DNA of 64,000 nt from Neobacillus sp. Marseille-Q6967 (GTDB taxonomy: Bacteria > Bacillota > Bacilli > Bacillales > Cytobacillaceae): contig NZ_OX267715.1 of NCBI RefSeq assembly GCF_946151075.1, forward strand, positions 2,581,881 through 2,645,880, in the 5' to 3' direction. Both the position numbers and the translations under genes were made by a program. How positions within the stretch are numbered: the first letter of the stretch is position 1; each line of letters starts with the position of its first letter. Under the pieces are notes generated by a model that saw only the letters and a list, made by a program, of their open reading frames with translations, was not told where the DNA came from and ran no database searches. Positions 8,092 through 16,267 of this stretch are shown piece after piece.

Positions 8092-8119
8092 CATCTTATG
8101 TAAGGAAACGATAATCGGT
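8092..8119 (-). promoter_or_regulatory. Candidate sigma-K promoter of the spoVF operon
   Basis: On the minus strand AC at 8119-8118, a 17-nt spacer, then CATAAGATG at 8100-8092. The sigma-K consensus as I know it is AC, 16-17 nt, CATAnnnTA; only one -10 base differs. Its place about 65 nt before spoVFA fits known sigma-K control of this operon in B. subtilis. Confidence 0.45.
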
Positions 8120-8140
8120 GAGTTTTCCATACATAGTTCA

Positions 8141-8178
8141 AAAAAAAAAGCCCAAGCAAAATGTTTTTTGCTTGGGCT
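8141..8178 (-). terminator. Terminator downstream of ymxH
   Basis: Stem AGCCCAAGCAAAA with its complement, then a run of nine T on the minus strand. It separates ymxH from the spoVF operon. Confidence 0.9.
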
Positions 8179-8201
8179 CTTGTCTATTAAATTGTTTTTT
8201 A

Positions 8202-8447
8202 TTAGGATTCTTCTTCTGGAACATCAATGATGATCATATCATTGCCAATCTTTTTGATATGCTGCCAAGGGACTCTTATTTCTTCGGCTTGTTTTCTAAA
8301 GCCAAACCATTTTACAGATGGAATGAGCAAGGCCTGGATTTGCCCGGTTCCTTCATTTATTTCGAGATCTGTTTGACCAAGTACACCGAGGCGCTCTGCT
8401 TTTTTTACATCGACAATTTCTTTCCCGCTTAACTCACTTAATCTCAT
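8202..8447 (-). CDS. ymxH: YlmC/YmxH family PRC-barrel-like sporulation protein
   Basis: An 81-residue protein starting MRLSELSGKEIVDV, the PRC-barrel-like YlmC/YmxH pattern found in spore formers. Family members are linked to sporulation, but no biochemical role is established to my knowledge. The hydrophobic beta-rich middle (LLIPSVKWFGF) and the end IGNDMIIIDVPEEES are typical. The ATG at 8447 follows GAGGAGTTAGGGACG. It lies between mlpA and spoVFA as in B. subtilis, with terminators on both sides, so it is probably its own transcript. Confidence 0.85.
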   Translation of the reverse strand: MRLSELSGKEIVDVKKAERLGVLGQTDLEINEGTGQIQALLIPSVKWFGFRKQAEEIRVPWQHIKKIGNDMIIIDVPEEES

Positions 8448-8511
8448 CGTCCCTAACTCCTCTCAATACTCCTTACTATATGTTATCAAGAGTTGTTCCA
8501 GTTTAGACTAA

Positions 8512-8542
8512 AAAATAAAAACAGCTCGTTTAGAGCTGTTTT
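8512..8542 (-). terminator. Terminator downstream of mlpA
   Basis: Stem AAACAGCTC/GAGCTGTTT, 5-nt loop, followed by TTTATTTTTT on the minus strand. Confidence 0.85.
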
Positions 8543-8548
8543 ACGCTT

Positions 8549-9784
8549 TTATAGACCTTTAGGGAGCTCGCCATCAGGACTAATTAATGAGACTGAAAAT
8601 TTATCGGTGAATATGCTACTTGCCATATGATCAACACTTTGTTTTGTAACGGAGTCAACCTGTTCAATGATTTCATCTAGAGAACGATGACGTTTTAAAA
8701 GAAGTTCATTTTTTCCGTTTCGGCTCATCCGGCTGTTTGTGCTCTCCAAACTAAGCATCAAACTTCCTTTTAACTGTTCCTTACTGTTGGTTAGTTCTTT
8801 ATCGGTTATTCCATCCTGCTTTAATTTATCTAAGGTTTGCTGAATCGTTTCATACAAAACATCTAATTGTTTTGCACCTGTCCCCCCGTAAACTGTCACC
8901 ACTCCGTTATCCTGATAGGCTGAGTGATAGGAGAAGACCGAGTATGCTAGGCCCCGTTGTTCCCTGACTTCTTGGAACAATCGGCTGCTCATGCTGCCGC
9001 CTAATATATTATTCAAGATAATTAAGCTATAGACATCCTCATGGCCAACCTTTAAACCTTCAAAACCGATACATAAATGAGCCTGTTCTGTTTCTTTCTT
9101 TCTTGAAATCCGATTGGATTGAAAGACAGGAATAGTATCCTCCGATTCATCTTTGCCGCCTTCATAGGTGCCAAAATATTTTTCTACCTCTTGAATGAAC
9201 TTTTCAGATACATTCCCTGCGATTGAAACGACAACATTTTCAGGAGTATAACGGTTGTGAATATACTCTTTTAATGAATTCCCTGTAAAGGTATTAAGGG
9301 TTTCTTCTGTTCCTAAAATTGGATAGCCAAGCGGGTGATCACCATAAATAGCACGGCTGAGCAAATCGTGAACAATATCGTCTGGTGTATCTTCATACAT
9401 CTTAATTTCTTCGAGAACAACATTTTTTTCTTTCTTTAATTCCTCTTCCACAAACGTTGAGTTAAAGAACATATCTGCTAAAACATCTAAAGCAAACTCC
9501 GCATGTGTATCCAATACCTTTGCATAATAACAGGTATACTCTTTTGATGTGAAAGCATTTACCTGACCGCCGATACTATCAAAGGATTCTGCTATTTCCT
9601 TAGCTGTTCTGGTTGTTGTCCCTTTGAAAAACATGTGTTCTAAAAAGTGTGATATACCATTTGTTTTAGGATCTTCATTTCGGGAGCCCGTACCAATCCA
9701 AACCCCGATTGCAACCGATCTCACAGTTGGGATATTTTCTAATACAATTCTTACTCCATTTTTGCAAGTATATTTATTAATCAT
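8549..9784 (-). CDS. mlpA: M16 family zinc protease MlpA (processing-peptidase-like)
   Basis: A 411-residue pitrilysin/M16 metallopeptidase. The inverted zinc motif HxxEH is HFLEH at residues 46-50, with the distal Glu in VVLEEIKMYEDTP. The C-terminal half carries the family's inactive-domain features, including GGSMSSRLFQEVREQRGLAYSV. In B. subtilis the homologue (YmxG/MlpA) has been tied to control of extracellular protease levels; whether that holds here is unknown. The ATG at 9784 is preceded by GAAGGAGGATTTTA. It is flanked by ylxY upstream and ymxH downstream in the conserved order. Confidence 0.92.
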   Translation of the reverse strand: MINKYTCKNGVRIVLENIPTVRSVAIGVWIGTGSRNEDPKTNGISHFLEHMFFKGTTTRTAKEIAESFDSIGGQVNAFTSKEYTCYYAKVLDTHAEFALDVLADMFFNSTFVEEELKKEKNVVLEEIKMYEDTPDDIVHDLLSRAIYGDHPLGYPILGTEETLNTFTGNSLKEYIHNRYTPENVVVSIAGNVSEKFIQEVEKYFGTYEGGKDESEDTIPVFQSNRISRKKETEQAHLCIGFEGLKVGHEDVYSLIILNNILGGSMSSRLFQEVREQRGLAYSVFSYHSAYQDNGVVTVYGGTGAKQLDVLYETIQQTLDKLKQDGITDKELTNSKEQLKGSLMLSLESTNSRMSRNGKNELLLKRHRSLDEIIEQVDSVTKQSVDHMASSIFTDKFSVSLISPDGELPKGL

Positions 9785-9876
9785 TAAAATCCTCCTTCAA
9801 TAAAGAAAAAACGGAAGCATCTCTCTAAAATCCCTTATGTGTATATATTATCCAATGAACAAGTTATCTAGCTAAA

Positions 9877-10824
9877 CTATTTTATTATTCTTTCTTCATC
9901 CATTAATTCAGAAACTGTACCGATCGAAAGTTCTTTCTCCTTTATCTGTACGATCAAACGGTCTAATGCTTTCGCTGTTGATTCAGTTGGATGCATCAGA
10001 ACCATGCTCCCATTATCTATTTTAGACATTACTCGGGTCACTAACGTTTCAGGAGTTGGTTTTTGCCAATCGATGGTATCTACTGTCCACATAACGGTTT
10101 TCATTTTATATTCGGCAGCAATTTTTACTGTTTCATCTCGGTAGCTGCCGCTGGGAGGTGCAAACCATTCAGGTTTCTTCCCCGTTGCTGCTTCAATGAC
10201 TTCGTTTGTTTTTATCAATTGTTCTATTGTTTGAGCAGCGGTTAAACGCTGCATATCTGGATGAGAATAGGAATGGTTCCCAACCTCATGACCAGCACTT
10301 ACGATCATTTTGGCCAAATCCGGGTTATTTTTTACCCAGTTCCCTTCGAGAAAAAAGCTGGCCGTCACTTGATGCTTTTTTAAAGTTGCAAGCATATTGG
10401 ATAAATACTCATTTCCCCATGCGACATTGATAATAAAACTTACCATAGGTTTATCAGGATGTCCCCGATAAATAGGTGATGGGGATAAATCATCTAAATG
10501 CACAGATGGTTTTGTTTGTTGAAACACTAATTTCTTTTCATCAAAATGACCTGTTTTTTTCATGTTTTTATATGAGGCTTCAATATCTACAGCCAATCCA
10601 TTATAACCTGGCATTGCTTTCCATACTCGATCAATTTTAGCATCCGAAGGTGGTTTTTCATATGTAGGAGCATTCTTTACAATGCTTTGATAAAGTGAAT
10701 CCTCCTGTTTACTTACAAGTAAACCATTTTCTTTCAGTGAACTAACGTATGTATCTACAAGTGGATTGTTGACCGAGATCCAGGCAGTAACGAGCAATAA
10801 TACAATAGAACTTACCTTTTTCAT
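9877..10824 (-). CDS. ylxY: Polysaccharide deacetylase-like protein YlxY, probably lacking the catalytic Asp
   Basis: An exported or membrane-anchored NodB-homology protein of 315 residues. An N-terminal hydrophobic segment (MKKVSSIVLLLVTAWISV) acts as signal or anchor. NodB motif 2 is present as GNHSYSHPDM, and motif 3-like segments follow (WFAPPSGSYRDE, LMHPTES). Motif 1, normally TFDDG, reads IINVAWGNEY, so the catalytic Asp is missing; B. subtilis YlxY has the same change as I recall. It is probably an atypical or inactive family member. The ORF is open to 10878, but the Shine-Dalgarno GGGGGGAAGGTGG and the signal peptide favour the ATG at 10824. It lies between pnp and mlpA. Confidence 0.88.
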   Translation of the reverse strand: MKKVSSIVLLLVTAWISVNNPLVDTYVSSLKENGLLVSKQEDSLYQSIVKNAPTYEKPPSDAKIDRVWKAMPGYNGLAVDIEASYKNMKKTGHFDEKKLVFQQTKPSVHLDDLSPSPIYRGHPDKPMVSFIINVAWGNEYLSNMLATLKKHQVTASFFLEGNWVKNNPDLAKMIVSAGHEVGNHSYSHPDMQRLTAAQTIEQLIKTNEVIEAATGKKPEWFAPPSGSYRDETVKIAAEYKMKTVMWTVDTIDWQKPTPETLVTRVMSKIDNGSMVLMHPTESTAKALDRLIVQIKEKELSIGTVSELMDEERIIK

Positions 10825-10930
10825 CCACCTTCCCCCCTTCAAACAGAATATATGAAAAAAAGGGACAAGGTAGAACAAGAAAAGCTGAAGCCCTTGTTAA
10901 GGCCTCCGAGCCAGACAGGATGTTTAACAC

Positions 10931-10955
10931 GGAAAAAGTCAGGGTTCCCCCTGAC
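10931..10955 (-). terminator. Terminator downstream of pnp
   Basis: Stem GTCAGGG/CCCTGAC with a short loop, followed by TTTTTCC on the minus strand, between pnp and ylxY. Confidence 0.8.
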
Positions 10956-10998
10956 CTTTCTATTTGATTCTCCTGCCTTATAATGAAAGAGGTTAATC

Positions 10999-13116
10999 TT
11001 ATTGTTTCTCTTCTGCTTTTTCGCGCTGTTCCTTTAATACTGCTTTACGTGATAAGTTTACCCGGCCTTGTTTATCAATTTCGGTTACCTTAACGAGAAG
11101 CTCATCGCCAATTTTAACGACGTCTTCTACTTTACCGACTCGTTCCTCTGCTAATTCGGAGATATGAACCAATCCGTCTTTTCCAGCAAAAATTTCGACA
11201 AACGCACCGAATTTTTCAATTCGTTTTACTTTACCTAGATACATTTGGCCAACTTCAACTTCACGAACGATATCTTCGATGATTTTCTTCGCTTTTTGGT
11301 TCATTTCCTGTTCAGTAGAGGCAATAAAGATTGTTCCATCTTGTTCAATGTCGATCTTAACGCCAGTTTCTTCAATAATTTTATTAATCTGCTTACCGCT
11401 TGGTCCAATAACATCACGAATCTTATCAGGGTTAATTGTCATAGTTAGGATCTTTGGAGCAAATTTTGAAAGTTCTGTTTTTGGCTCTGATATGGTTTCA
11501 AGCATTGAATTAAGAATATGCATTCTTCCTACTTTTGCCTGCTGGAGCGCTTCCTCTAGAATTTCGCGGGAGAGGCCTTCAATTTTAATATCCATTTGAA
11601 GTGCTGTTACTCCTTTGGCCGTACCAGCCACTTTAAAATCCATATCTCCAAGATGGTCTTCCATACCTTGAATGTCAGATAAAACGGTATAGTGTTCACC
11701 TGATTTAACAAGACCCATAGCAATACCAGCAACCGGGGCCTTAATCGGTACACCTGCATCCATCATGGCAAGGGTACTTGCACAAATACTTGCCTGTGAA
11801 GTCGAACCATTTGATTCCAACACTTCAGAAACAAGGCGAATCGTATACGGAAAATCCTTTTCAGAAGGTACAATTGGTTCAAGAGCTCGTTCACCTAACG
11901 CACCATGTCCAATTTCACGACGGCCAGGACCACGAATTGGGCCAGTTTCTCCAACGCTGAAGGAAGGGAAGTTATAATGATGCATAAACCTCTTTTCTTC
12001 TTCGATTCCTAAACCATCAAGAATCTGAACATCACCCATTGCACCTAAAGTACAAATACTTAGCGCCTGGGTTTGTCCACGTGTAAACAAACCTGATCCA
12101 TGTGTACGCGGTAAAATACCGATTTGAGAAGATAATGGACGAATTTCATCAATTTTACGACCATCTGGACGGATTTTTTCGACCGTAATTAAACGGCGGA
12201 CTTCACCTTTAACAATTTTGTCCAAAATCTGTTTAACCTGTTTCAGATCATCTTCTGTTGCTTCCTGTTCTTCGTATTTAGCAATAACTTTATTTTTTAC
12301 CTCTTTAATTGCATCTTCACGTGCGTGCTTTTCCTGTACTTGGATAGCCTGTACCATATCAGCTTCGCAAATTTCTCTCACTTCAGCTTCAAGTTCTTTA
12401 TCTATTTCGTATAAAATAATCTCTCTTTTTTCTTTACCTACTTCAGCAACAATTTTTTCTTGGAATTCAATTAAACGCTTAATTTCATCATGGCCATACA
12501 TAATCGCTTCTAACATGATTTCCTCTGGAACTTCATTCGCCCCTGCTTCCACCATGTTTATCGCATCTTTTGTACCTGCTACCGTTAAATGAATGTCACT
12601 TTTTTCTGCTTGTTCAACTGTTGGATTAATGACAAATTCCCCATCAACGCGCCCCACAACAACGCCGGCGATAGGACCTTCAAACGGAATATCGGATGTG
12701 CTAAGTGCTAATGACGATCCAAACATGGCAGCCATCTCTGATGAGCAATCCTGATCCACACTCATTACAATACTGATTACCTGTACATCGTTACGGAAAC
12801 CGTCAGCAAAAAGCGGACGAATCGGGCGGTCAATCAGACGGCTGGCTAAAATGGCTTTTTCACTTGGCCGGCCCTCACGTTTAATGAATCCTCCCGGGAT
12901 TTTCCCTACTGCATACAATCTTTCCTCATAGTTTACTGTTAATGGAAAGAAATCTAAATTTTTTGGTTCCTTTGATGCTGTTGCTGTGCTTAATACCGCT
13001 GTATCTCCATAGCGGACTAATACAGCACCATTTGCTTGTTTCGCTAACTGTCCTAATTCGACTGTTAACTTGCGTCCAGCCCAATCCATGGAATACTCAT
13101 GTTTCGTTTGTTCCAT
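10999..13116 (-). CDS. pnp: Polyribonucleotide nucleotidyltransferase (PNPase)
   Basis: 3'-5' phosphorolytic exoribonuclease of mRNA turnover, also capable of polymerising NDPs. At 705 residues it shows the full domain order: RNase PH domain 1 (~10-145), a helical linker, RNase PH domain 2 (~310-460), a KH domain near 555-615 with VIGPSGKQINKI, and an S1 domain near 622-692 with KFGAFVEIFAGKDGLVHISEL. The ATG at 13116 follows AGAGAGGTAAATAT. It is preceded by rpsO with a terminator, and by a leader hairpin at 13174-13195 that could be an attenuation or processing site. RNase J2 from the same decay machinery is encoded nearby. Confidence 0.98.
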   Translation of the reverse strand: MEQTKHEYSMDWAGRKLTVELGQLAKQANGAVLVRYGDTAVLSTATASKEPKNLDFFPLTVNYEERLYAVGKIPGGFIKREGRPSEKAILASRLIDRPIRPLFADGFRNDVQVISIVMSVDQDCSSEMAAMFGSSLALSTSDIPFEGPIAGVVVGRVDGEFVINPTVEQAEKSDIHLTVAGTKDAINMVEAGANEVPEEIMLEAIMYGHDEIKRLIEFQEKIVAEVGKEKREIILYEIDKELEAEVREICEADMVQAIQVQEKHAREDAIKEVKNKVIAKYEEQEATEDDLKQVKQILDKIVKGEVRRLITVEKIRPDGRKIDEIRPLSSQIGILPRTHGSGLFTRGQTQALSICTLGAMGDVQILDGLGIEEEKRFMHHYNFPSFSVGETGPIRGPGRREIGHGALGERALEPIVPSEKDFPYTIRLVSEVLESNGSTSQASICASTLAMMDAGVPIKAPVAGIAMGLVKSGEHYTVLSDIQGMEDHLGDMDFKVAGTAKGVTALQMDIKIEGLSREILEEALQQAKVGRMHILNSMLETISEPKTELSKFAPKILTMTINPDKIRDVIGPSGKQINKIIEETGVKIDIEQDGTIFIASTEQEMNQKAKKIIEDIVREVEVGQMYLGKVKRIEKFGAFVEIFAGKDGLVHISELAEERVGKVEDVVKIGDELLVKVTEIDKQGRVNLSRKAVLKEQREKAEEKQ

Positions 13117-13173
13117 ATATTTACCTCTCTCTCTAAATCGCTTTCGAGATTACGAAAAAATTATTCAAATATA

Positions 13174-13195
13174 AAAAAAGCTGGTTATAGCTTTT
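13174..13195 (-). terminator. Terminator-like hairpin in the pnp leader
   Basis: AAAAGCT paired with AGCTTTT around a 6-nt loop, followed by a T-rich tail on the minus strand. It lies about 60 nt before the pnp start and downstream of the rpsO terminator, so it may be a second terminator or an attenuator in the pnp leader. Confidence 0.45.
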
Positions 13196-13280
13196 GTGGT
13201 TAAAACAAATATACTTCTAGTATGCACAAATTTAACTGACTTAATATGTATAGAAGATTCTTTATTTTTTTTTGCCTAAC

Positions 13281-13305
13281 AAAAAAGCGGGAAGAATCCC
13301 GCTTT
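13281..13305 (-). terminator. Terminator downstream of rpsO
   Basis: Stem AAGCGGGA with its complement TCCCGCTT, then TTTTTTG on the minus strand, 10 nt after the rpsO stop. Confidence 0.88.
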
Positions 13306-13313
13306 CTCTTGAA

Positions 13314-13583
13314 TTATCGACGAAGACCAAGCTTATTGATTAACTCACGGTAACGTTGAACGTCTTTGTTACGAAGGTAAGTTAAAAGATTACGACGCTT
13401 ACCAACCATTTTCAACAGACCGCGACGAGAGTGGTGGTCTTTTTTGTGAGTACGTAAGTGCTCATTCAAATTGTTGATTGATTCAGTAAGGACAGCGATT
13501 TGAACCTCTGCAGATCCAGTATCGTTTTCATGAGTTTTATACTCAGCGATAATTTCATTTTTACGCTCTTGAGTGATTGCCAT
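13314..13583 (-). CDS. rpsO: 30S ribosomal protein S15
   Basis: 89-residue S15, a primary 16S rRNA binder needed for assembly of the central 30S domain. The sequence MAITQERKNEIIAEYKTHEN and the DHHSRRGLLKMVGKRRNLL stretch are diagnostic. A GTG at 13592 in the same frame lies inside the Shine-Dalgarno AGGAGGTGAATAGG, so the ATG at 13583 is the real start. It is preceded by a structured leader that may allow S15 autoregulation, and followed by a terminator before pnp. It continues the infB-rbfA-truB-ribC block. Confidence 0.98.
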   Translation of the reverse strand: MAITQERKNEIIAEYKTHENDTGSAEVQIAVLTESINNLNEHLRTHKKDHHSRRGLLKMVGKRRNLLTYLRNKDVQRYRELINKLGLRR

Positions 13584-13591
13584 CCTATTCA

Positions 13592-13670
13592 CCTCCTAAA
13601 TTTACTATCCCCTGTTACTGAGCAAGCGTCGGTGACTCGACTTGCCAAGCAAAGGTTAATTTTTAATACG
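13592..13670 (-). promoter_or_regulatory. Possible S15 autoregulatory leader of rpsO
   Basis: The transcript between the candidate promoter and the rpsO ribosome binding site contains a stem GCAAG-TCG/CGA-CG-CTTGC at about 13622-13645 and a G-rich segment just before AGGAGG. S15 leaders that bind the ribosomal protein are known in Bacillus and Geobacillus. I infer the class from position and structure only. Confidence 0.4.
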
Positions 13671-13676
13671 TTAATA

Positions 13677-13705
13677 AGAATACACTGTTTCATAATAAAA
13701 TGCAA
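13677..13705 (-). promoter_or_regulatory. Candidate promoter for rpsO
   Basis: -35 TTGCAT (13705-13700), 17-bp spacer, -10 TATTCT (13682-13677). It is a modest match to sigma-A, placed just after the ribC stop. Confidence 0.35.
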
Positions 13706-13723
13706 GTTTAATCATGTGAAAGA

Positions 13724-14695
13724 CTACTTTTGGCAATTGTTCTCCAAAAGGTTCTCATTTTGTTTAAAATATTGGATAGCATTTTGTTTGTCTAGGGAAA
13801 TTTGAGCTACAAGTTCATCTATCCCACTAAATTTTTGTTCTTTTCTTAAATATTGATGCCATTCAACCATAACTTCTTTTTCATATATATCTTCGTTAAA
13901 ATTAAAGATGTTCACTTCTACTGATATACGTAAAGCTTCCTTATTAAATGTAGGTTTATAACCAACATTGCAAACACCGTAATACCAATTTTTATCAATC
14001 ATTATTCTAACTGCATAAACACCCAGCGGAGGAAGAATATATTCTTCATAGATATCCACATTCGCAGTTGGGAAACCAATTGTCCGGCCGCGTTTGTCAC
14101 CATGTATTACAATCCCTGAAGTTGTATAGTACCTGCCTAGTAATTCTGGAAGATCGCCTGTCCTGCCCTCTTTTAAATATTGACGAATTCGTGTAGAACT
14201 TACCTTTTCATTACCCGCAGTATATTTTTGTACCACTGTATAAGTGAACTGCTCTCTCGAATGAAATGGCATGGTCTCCATTGTTCCTTTACCCATACGC
14301 CCATAAGAGAAATCAAATCCAGCGACCACATGTTTTACATTTAAGCCTATTACATATTGATCAATAAATTCCTGCGGTAGCAAATTAGCAAATTCCTGAG
14401 TAAAACGGACAATAAATAAATAATCTATTCCGAATGCCTCGATAATTTTAATCTTCTGCGCTAAAGGTGTTATATATTGAACATGTTTTTCGCTTTTTCC
14501 TAATATTACCGATGGATGGGGGTCAAATGTCATAACGGCTGACTTAAGACCATTATGCTCTGCCTGCCTTTTTGCTTCATGAATAACCTTTTGATGTCCT
14601 AGGTGGACCCCGTCAAAATAGCCTAACGCCATCGAAAGCGGCGGTAGAATAGTTGTATCTTTATCTATTGGAAAATTAAGATTTATTACTTTCAA
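13724..14695 (-). CDS. ribC: Bifunctional riboflavin kinase / FAD synthetase
   Basis: Makes FMN from riboflavin and FAD from FMN. The N-terminal nucleotidylyltransferase domain has HxGH at residues 31-34 within GYFDGVHLGHQ and SSTRIRQYL near residue 160. The C-terminal flavokinase domain has HGDKRGRTIGFPTANV with the PTAN motif. At 323 residues it is the standard bacterial RibF/RibC length. The start is TTG at 14695 with AAAAGGTGAG six bases away; no ATG fits. It sits between truB and rpsO as in B. subtilis. No FMN riboswitch is visible in the short upstream gap. Confidence 0.95.
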   Translation of the reverse strand: MKVINLNFPIDKDTTILPPLSMALGYFDGVHLGHQKVIHEAKRQAEHNGLKSAVMTFDPHPSVILGKSEKHVQYITPLAQKIKIIEAFGIDYLFIVRFTQEFANLLPQEFIDQYVIGLNVKHVVAGFDFSYGRMGKGTMETMPFHSREQFTYTVVQKYTAGNEKVSSTRIRQYLKEGRTGDLPELLGRYYTTSGIVIHGDKRGRTIGFPTANVDIYEEYILPPLGVYAVRIMIDKNWYYGVCNVGYKPTFNKEALRISVEVNIFNFNEDIYEKEVMVEWHQYLRKEQKFSGIDELVAQISLDKQNAIQYFKQNENLLENNCQK

Positions 14696-14725
14696 TGAAA
14701 CTCACCTTTTCTAGACCATACACTT

Positions 14726-15646
14726 TTATTCTGAATCGTTTCTTAAAACTTTCACAGGTTTTAGAAGGCCCGGCTTAGCTGGGTGTTTCGAATAAATGGC
14801 AAGTGCACATCCTTCATTTGTTTCAGCGATAATTGGTCCGTTACTATTTTTCAAATGTTCTGGAATTTGTAAAAGTGCGCCATTTTTCACTTTCTCTGCT
14901 ACTTTATCATTAATTACGTATTTCGGCAAATGAGAAAGCGCTGTTTCTAAGGGTTTTAGAGCACGATCAATGTCTCCTTCAGCCATGAGTTCCTCTATTT
15001 GATTAAAAGTAAAACAGTCTTCTAATGTGAAGTTTGCAGATTGGATCCGAACTAGCCTGGACATATGTGCAGGATATCCTAGTTTCTCACCAATCATGAC
15101 TGCTAAAGTCCGAATATAGGTTCCTTTACTGCAGCTTACTCGAAAACGAAAGGAAATCGTCTCCCCTGCAAACTCCTCGCGCTCATCCAGCAGTTCGATC
15201 GAGTAAATGTTAACCTTTCTTGTCGGCCGTTCCACTTCAATACCTTTTCGGGCATATTCATAAAGTCTGGTCCCATTTACCTTAACCGCAGAATACATCG
15301 GTGGAGTCTGTTCAATTTCACCGGTAAGAGATTGCAGGACATCGAGTATTTGTTCTTTAGTAAATGTTTCTGTCACTTTTTTTTCTTCAACTGTTTCCCC
15401 TGATGCATCCTCTGTAGTAGTTGAGTAACCTATGGTCACTTCCCCTTCGTATGCTTTTCCTGCATCTGTTATGTATTCAGCAACCTTCGTTGCCTTCCCA
15501 ATACAAATGGGAAGAACTCCGGTGACATCAGGATCAAGGGTACCTGTATGACCTACCTTTTTCGTTCTTAATATTTTCCTTAAACGAAAAACACAATCAT
15601 GTGAAGTCATCCCGGCTGGTTTAAATAAAGGTAAAATACCTTCCAT
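14726..15646 (-). CDS. truB: tRNA pseudouridine(55) synthase
   Basis: Converts U55 of the tRNA T-loop to pseudouridine. The catalytic Asp38 lies in GHTGTLDPDVTGVLP, and RVSCSKGTYIRTLA further along is the conserved KGTYIR-type motif. An in-frame GTG at 15655 exists, but the AGGAG box is spaced 8 nt from the ATG at 15646, giving MEGILPLFKPAG, the usual start. It follows rbfA after 232 bp that holds the second 131-bp repeat, and precedes ribC by 30 bp. Its length of 306 residues is normal. Confidence 0.96.
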   Translation of the reverse strand: MEGILPLFKPAGMTSHDCVFRLRKILRTKKVGHTGTLDPDVTGVLPICIGKATKVAEYITDAGKAYEGEVTIGYSTTTEDASGETVEEKKVTETFTKEQILDVLQSLTGEIEQTPPMYSAVKVNGTRLYEYARKGIEVERPTRKVNIYSIELLDEREEFAGETISFRFRVSCSKGTYIRTLAVMIGEKLGYPAHMSRLVRIQSANFTLEDCFTFNQIEELMAEGDIDRALKPLETALSHLPKYVINDKVAEKVKNGALLQIPEHLKNSNGPIIAETNEGCALAIYSKHPAKPGLLKPVKVLRNDSE

Positions 15647-15681
15647 CACAACCACTCCTATCTTCTTTATATAAGGCTGCC

Positions 15682-15812
15682 AGTTGATTTCCGCTTCAGG
15701 CGCTTCGCTTTCCGCGGGCGTTCCGGGGAGCCTCCTCGGCGCTGAAGCGCCTGTGGGGTCTCCCCTGCCCCGTACTCCCGCAGGAGTCTCGCGCCTTCCG
15801 CCCCAATCAACA
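15682..15812. repeat. 131-bp GC-rich interspersed palindromic repeat, copy 2
   Basis: Same length and orientation as copies 1 and 3. It starts AGTTGATT rather than TGTTGATT and ends AATCAACA. The internal tip of the structure is GGCGCTGAAGCGCC. It lies between rbfA and truB and makes up most of that gap. The outer GGCT arms are only weakly kept. Confidence 0.9.
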
Positions 15813-15878
15813 TGGCCCTAAAATTAACAATTGGCTTTATAATGTCTATAAAAAAAAGGATAGACTAATGTCTATCCC

Positions 15879-16250
15879 CTATTCTTCTTCATTTTTTTCC
15901 ATTGGTTTTTCATCATGATGCAGTTGATGAAGGAGAGAGTTAATTCGATTACCATATTCCATTGACTCATCCCACTCAAAAAGGATCTCAGGTGTTTTAC
16001 GAAGACGGATTCGATGGCCAATTTCTGTCCGGATAAAGCCTTTCGCCTTTGCAAGTCCCTTTAATGTGTTCTCCTTTTGTTCTTCATCGCCAAGTACAGA
16101 AATGAAAACCTTTGCCTGCTGGAGATCTCCTGTTACTTGAACGTCTGTAACCGTCACAAAGCCGATCCGGGGATCTTTGATTTTCCGGCCGATGATGTCA
16201 CTCAGTTCTTTTTTCATTTGTTCTCCAACACGATTTGCTCTATGGCTCAT
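15879..16250 (-). CDS. rbfA: 30S ribosome-binding factor A
   Basis: KH-like factor that binds late 30S precursors and helps 16S 5'-end maturation, important in the cold. It begins MSHRANRVGEQMKKELSDII and contains KDPRIGFVTVTDV, typical of RbfA; 123 residues. A GTG at 16259 is inside the Shine-Dalgarno AGAGGTGA, so the ATG at 16250 is chosen. It follows ylxP by 17 bp and sits in the nusA-infB operon. Confidence 0.95.
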   Translation of the reverse strand: MSHRANRVGEQMKKELSDIIGRKIKDPRIGFVTVTDVQVTGDLQQAKVFISVLGDEEQKENTLKGLAKAKGFIRTEIGHRIRLRKTPEILFEWDESMEYGNRINSLLHQLHHDEKPMEKNEEE

Positions 16251-16267
16251 TACATTCACCTCTTAAT

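Noticed and set aside
8118..8432. 104-codon plus-strand ORF over ymxH
   Set aside because: It covers the ymxH gene and its terminator on the opposite strand; no start signal and no family resemblance.
10742..10930. 62-codon minus-strand ORF overlapping the ylxY start and the pnp terminator
   Set aside because: Shadow frame; it runs through the terminator hairpin and has no homology that I recognise.
12218..12592. 124-codon plus-strand ORF opposite pnp
   Set aside because: Antisense shadow with a Ser/Ala-rich composition; pnp is certain on the other strand.
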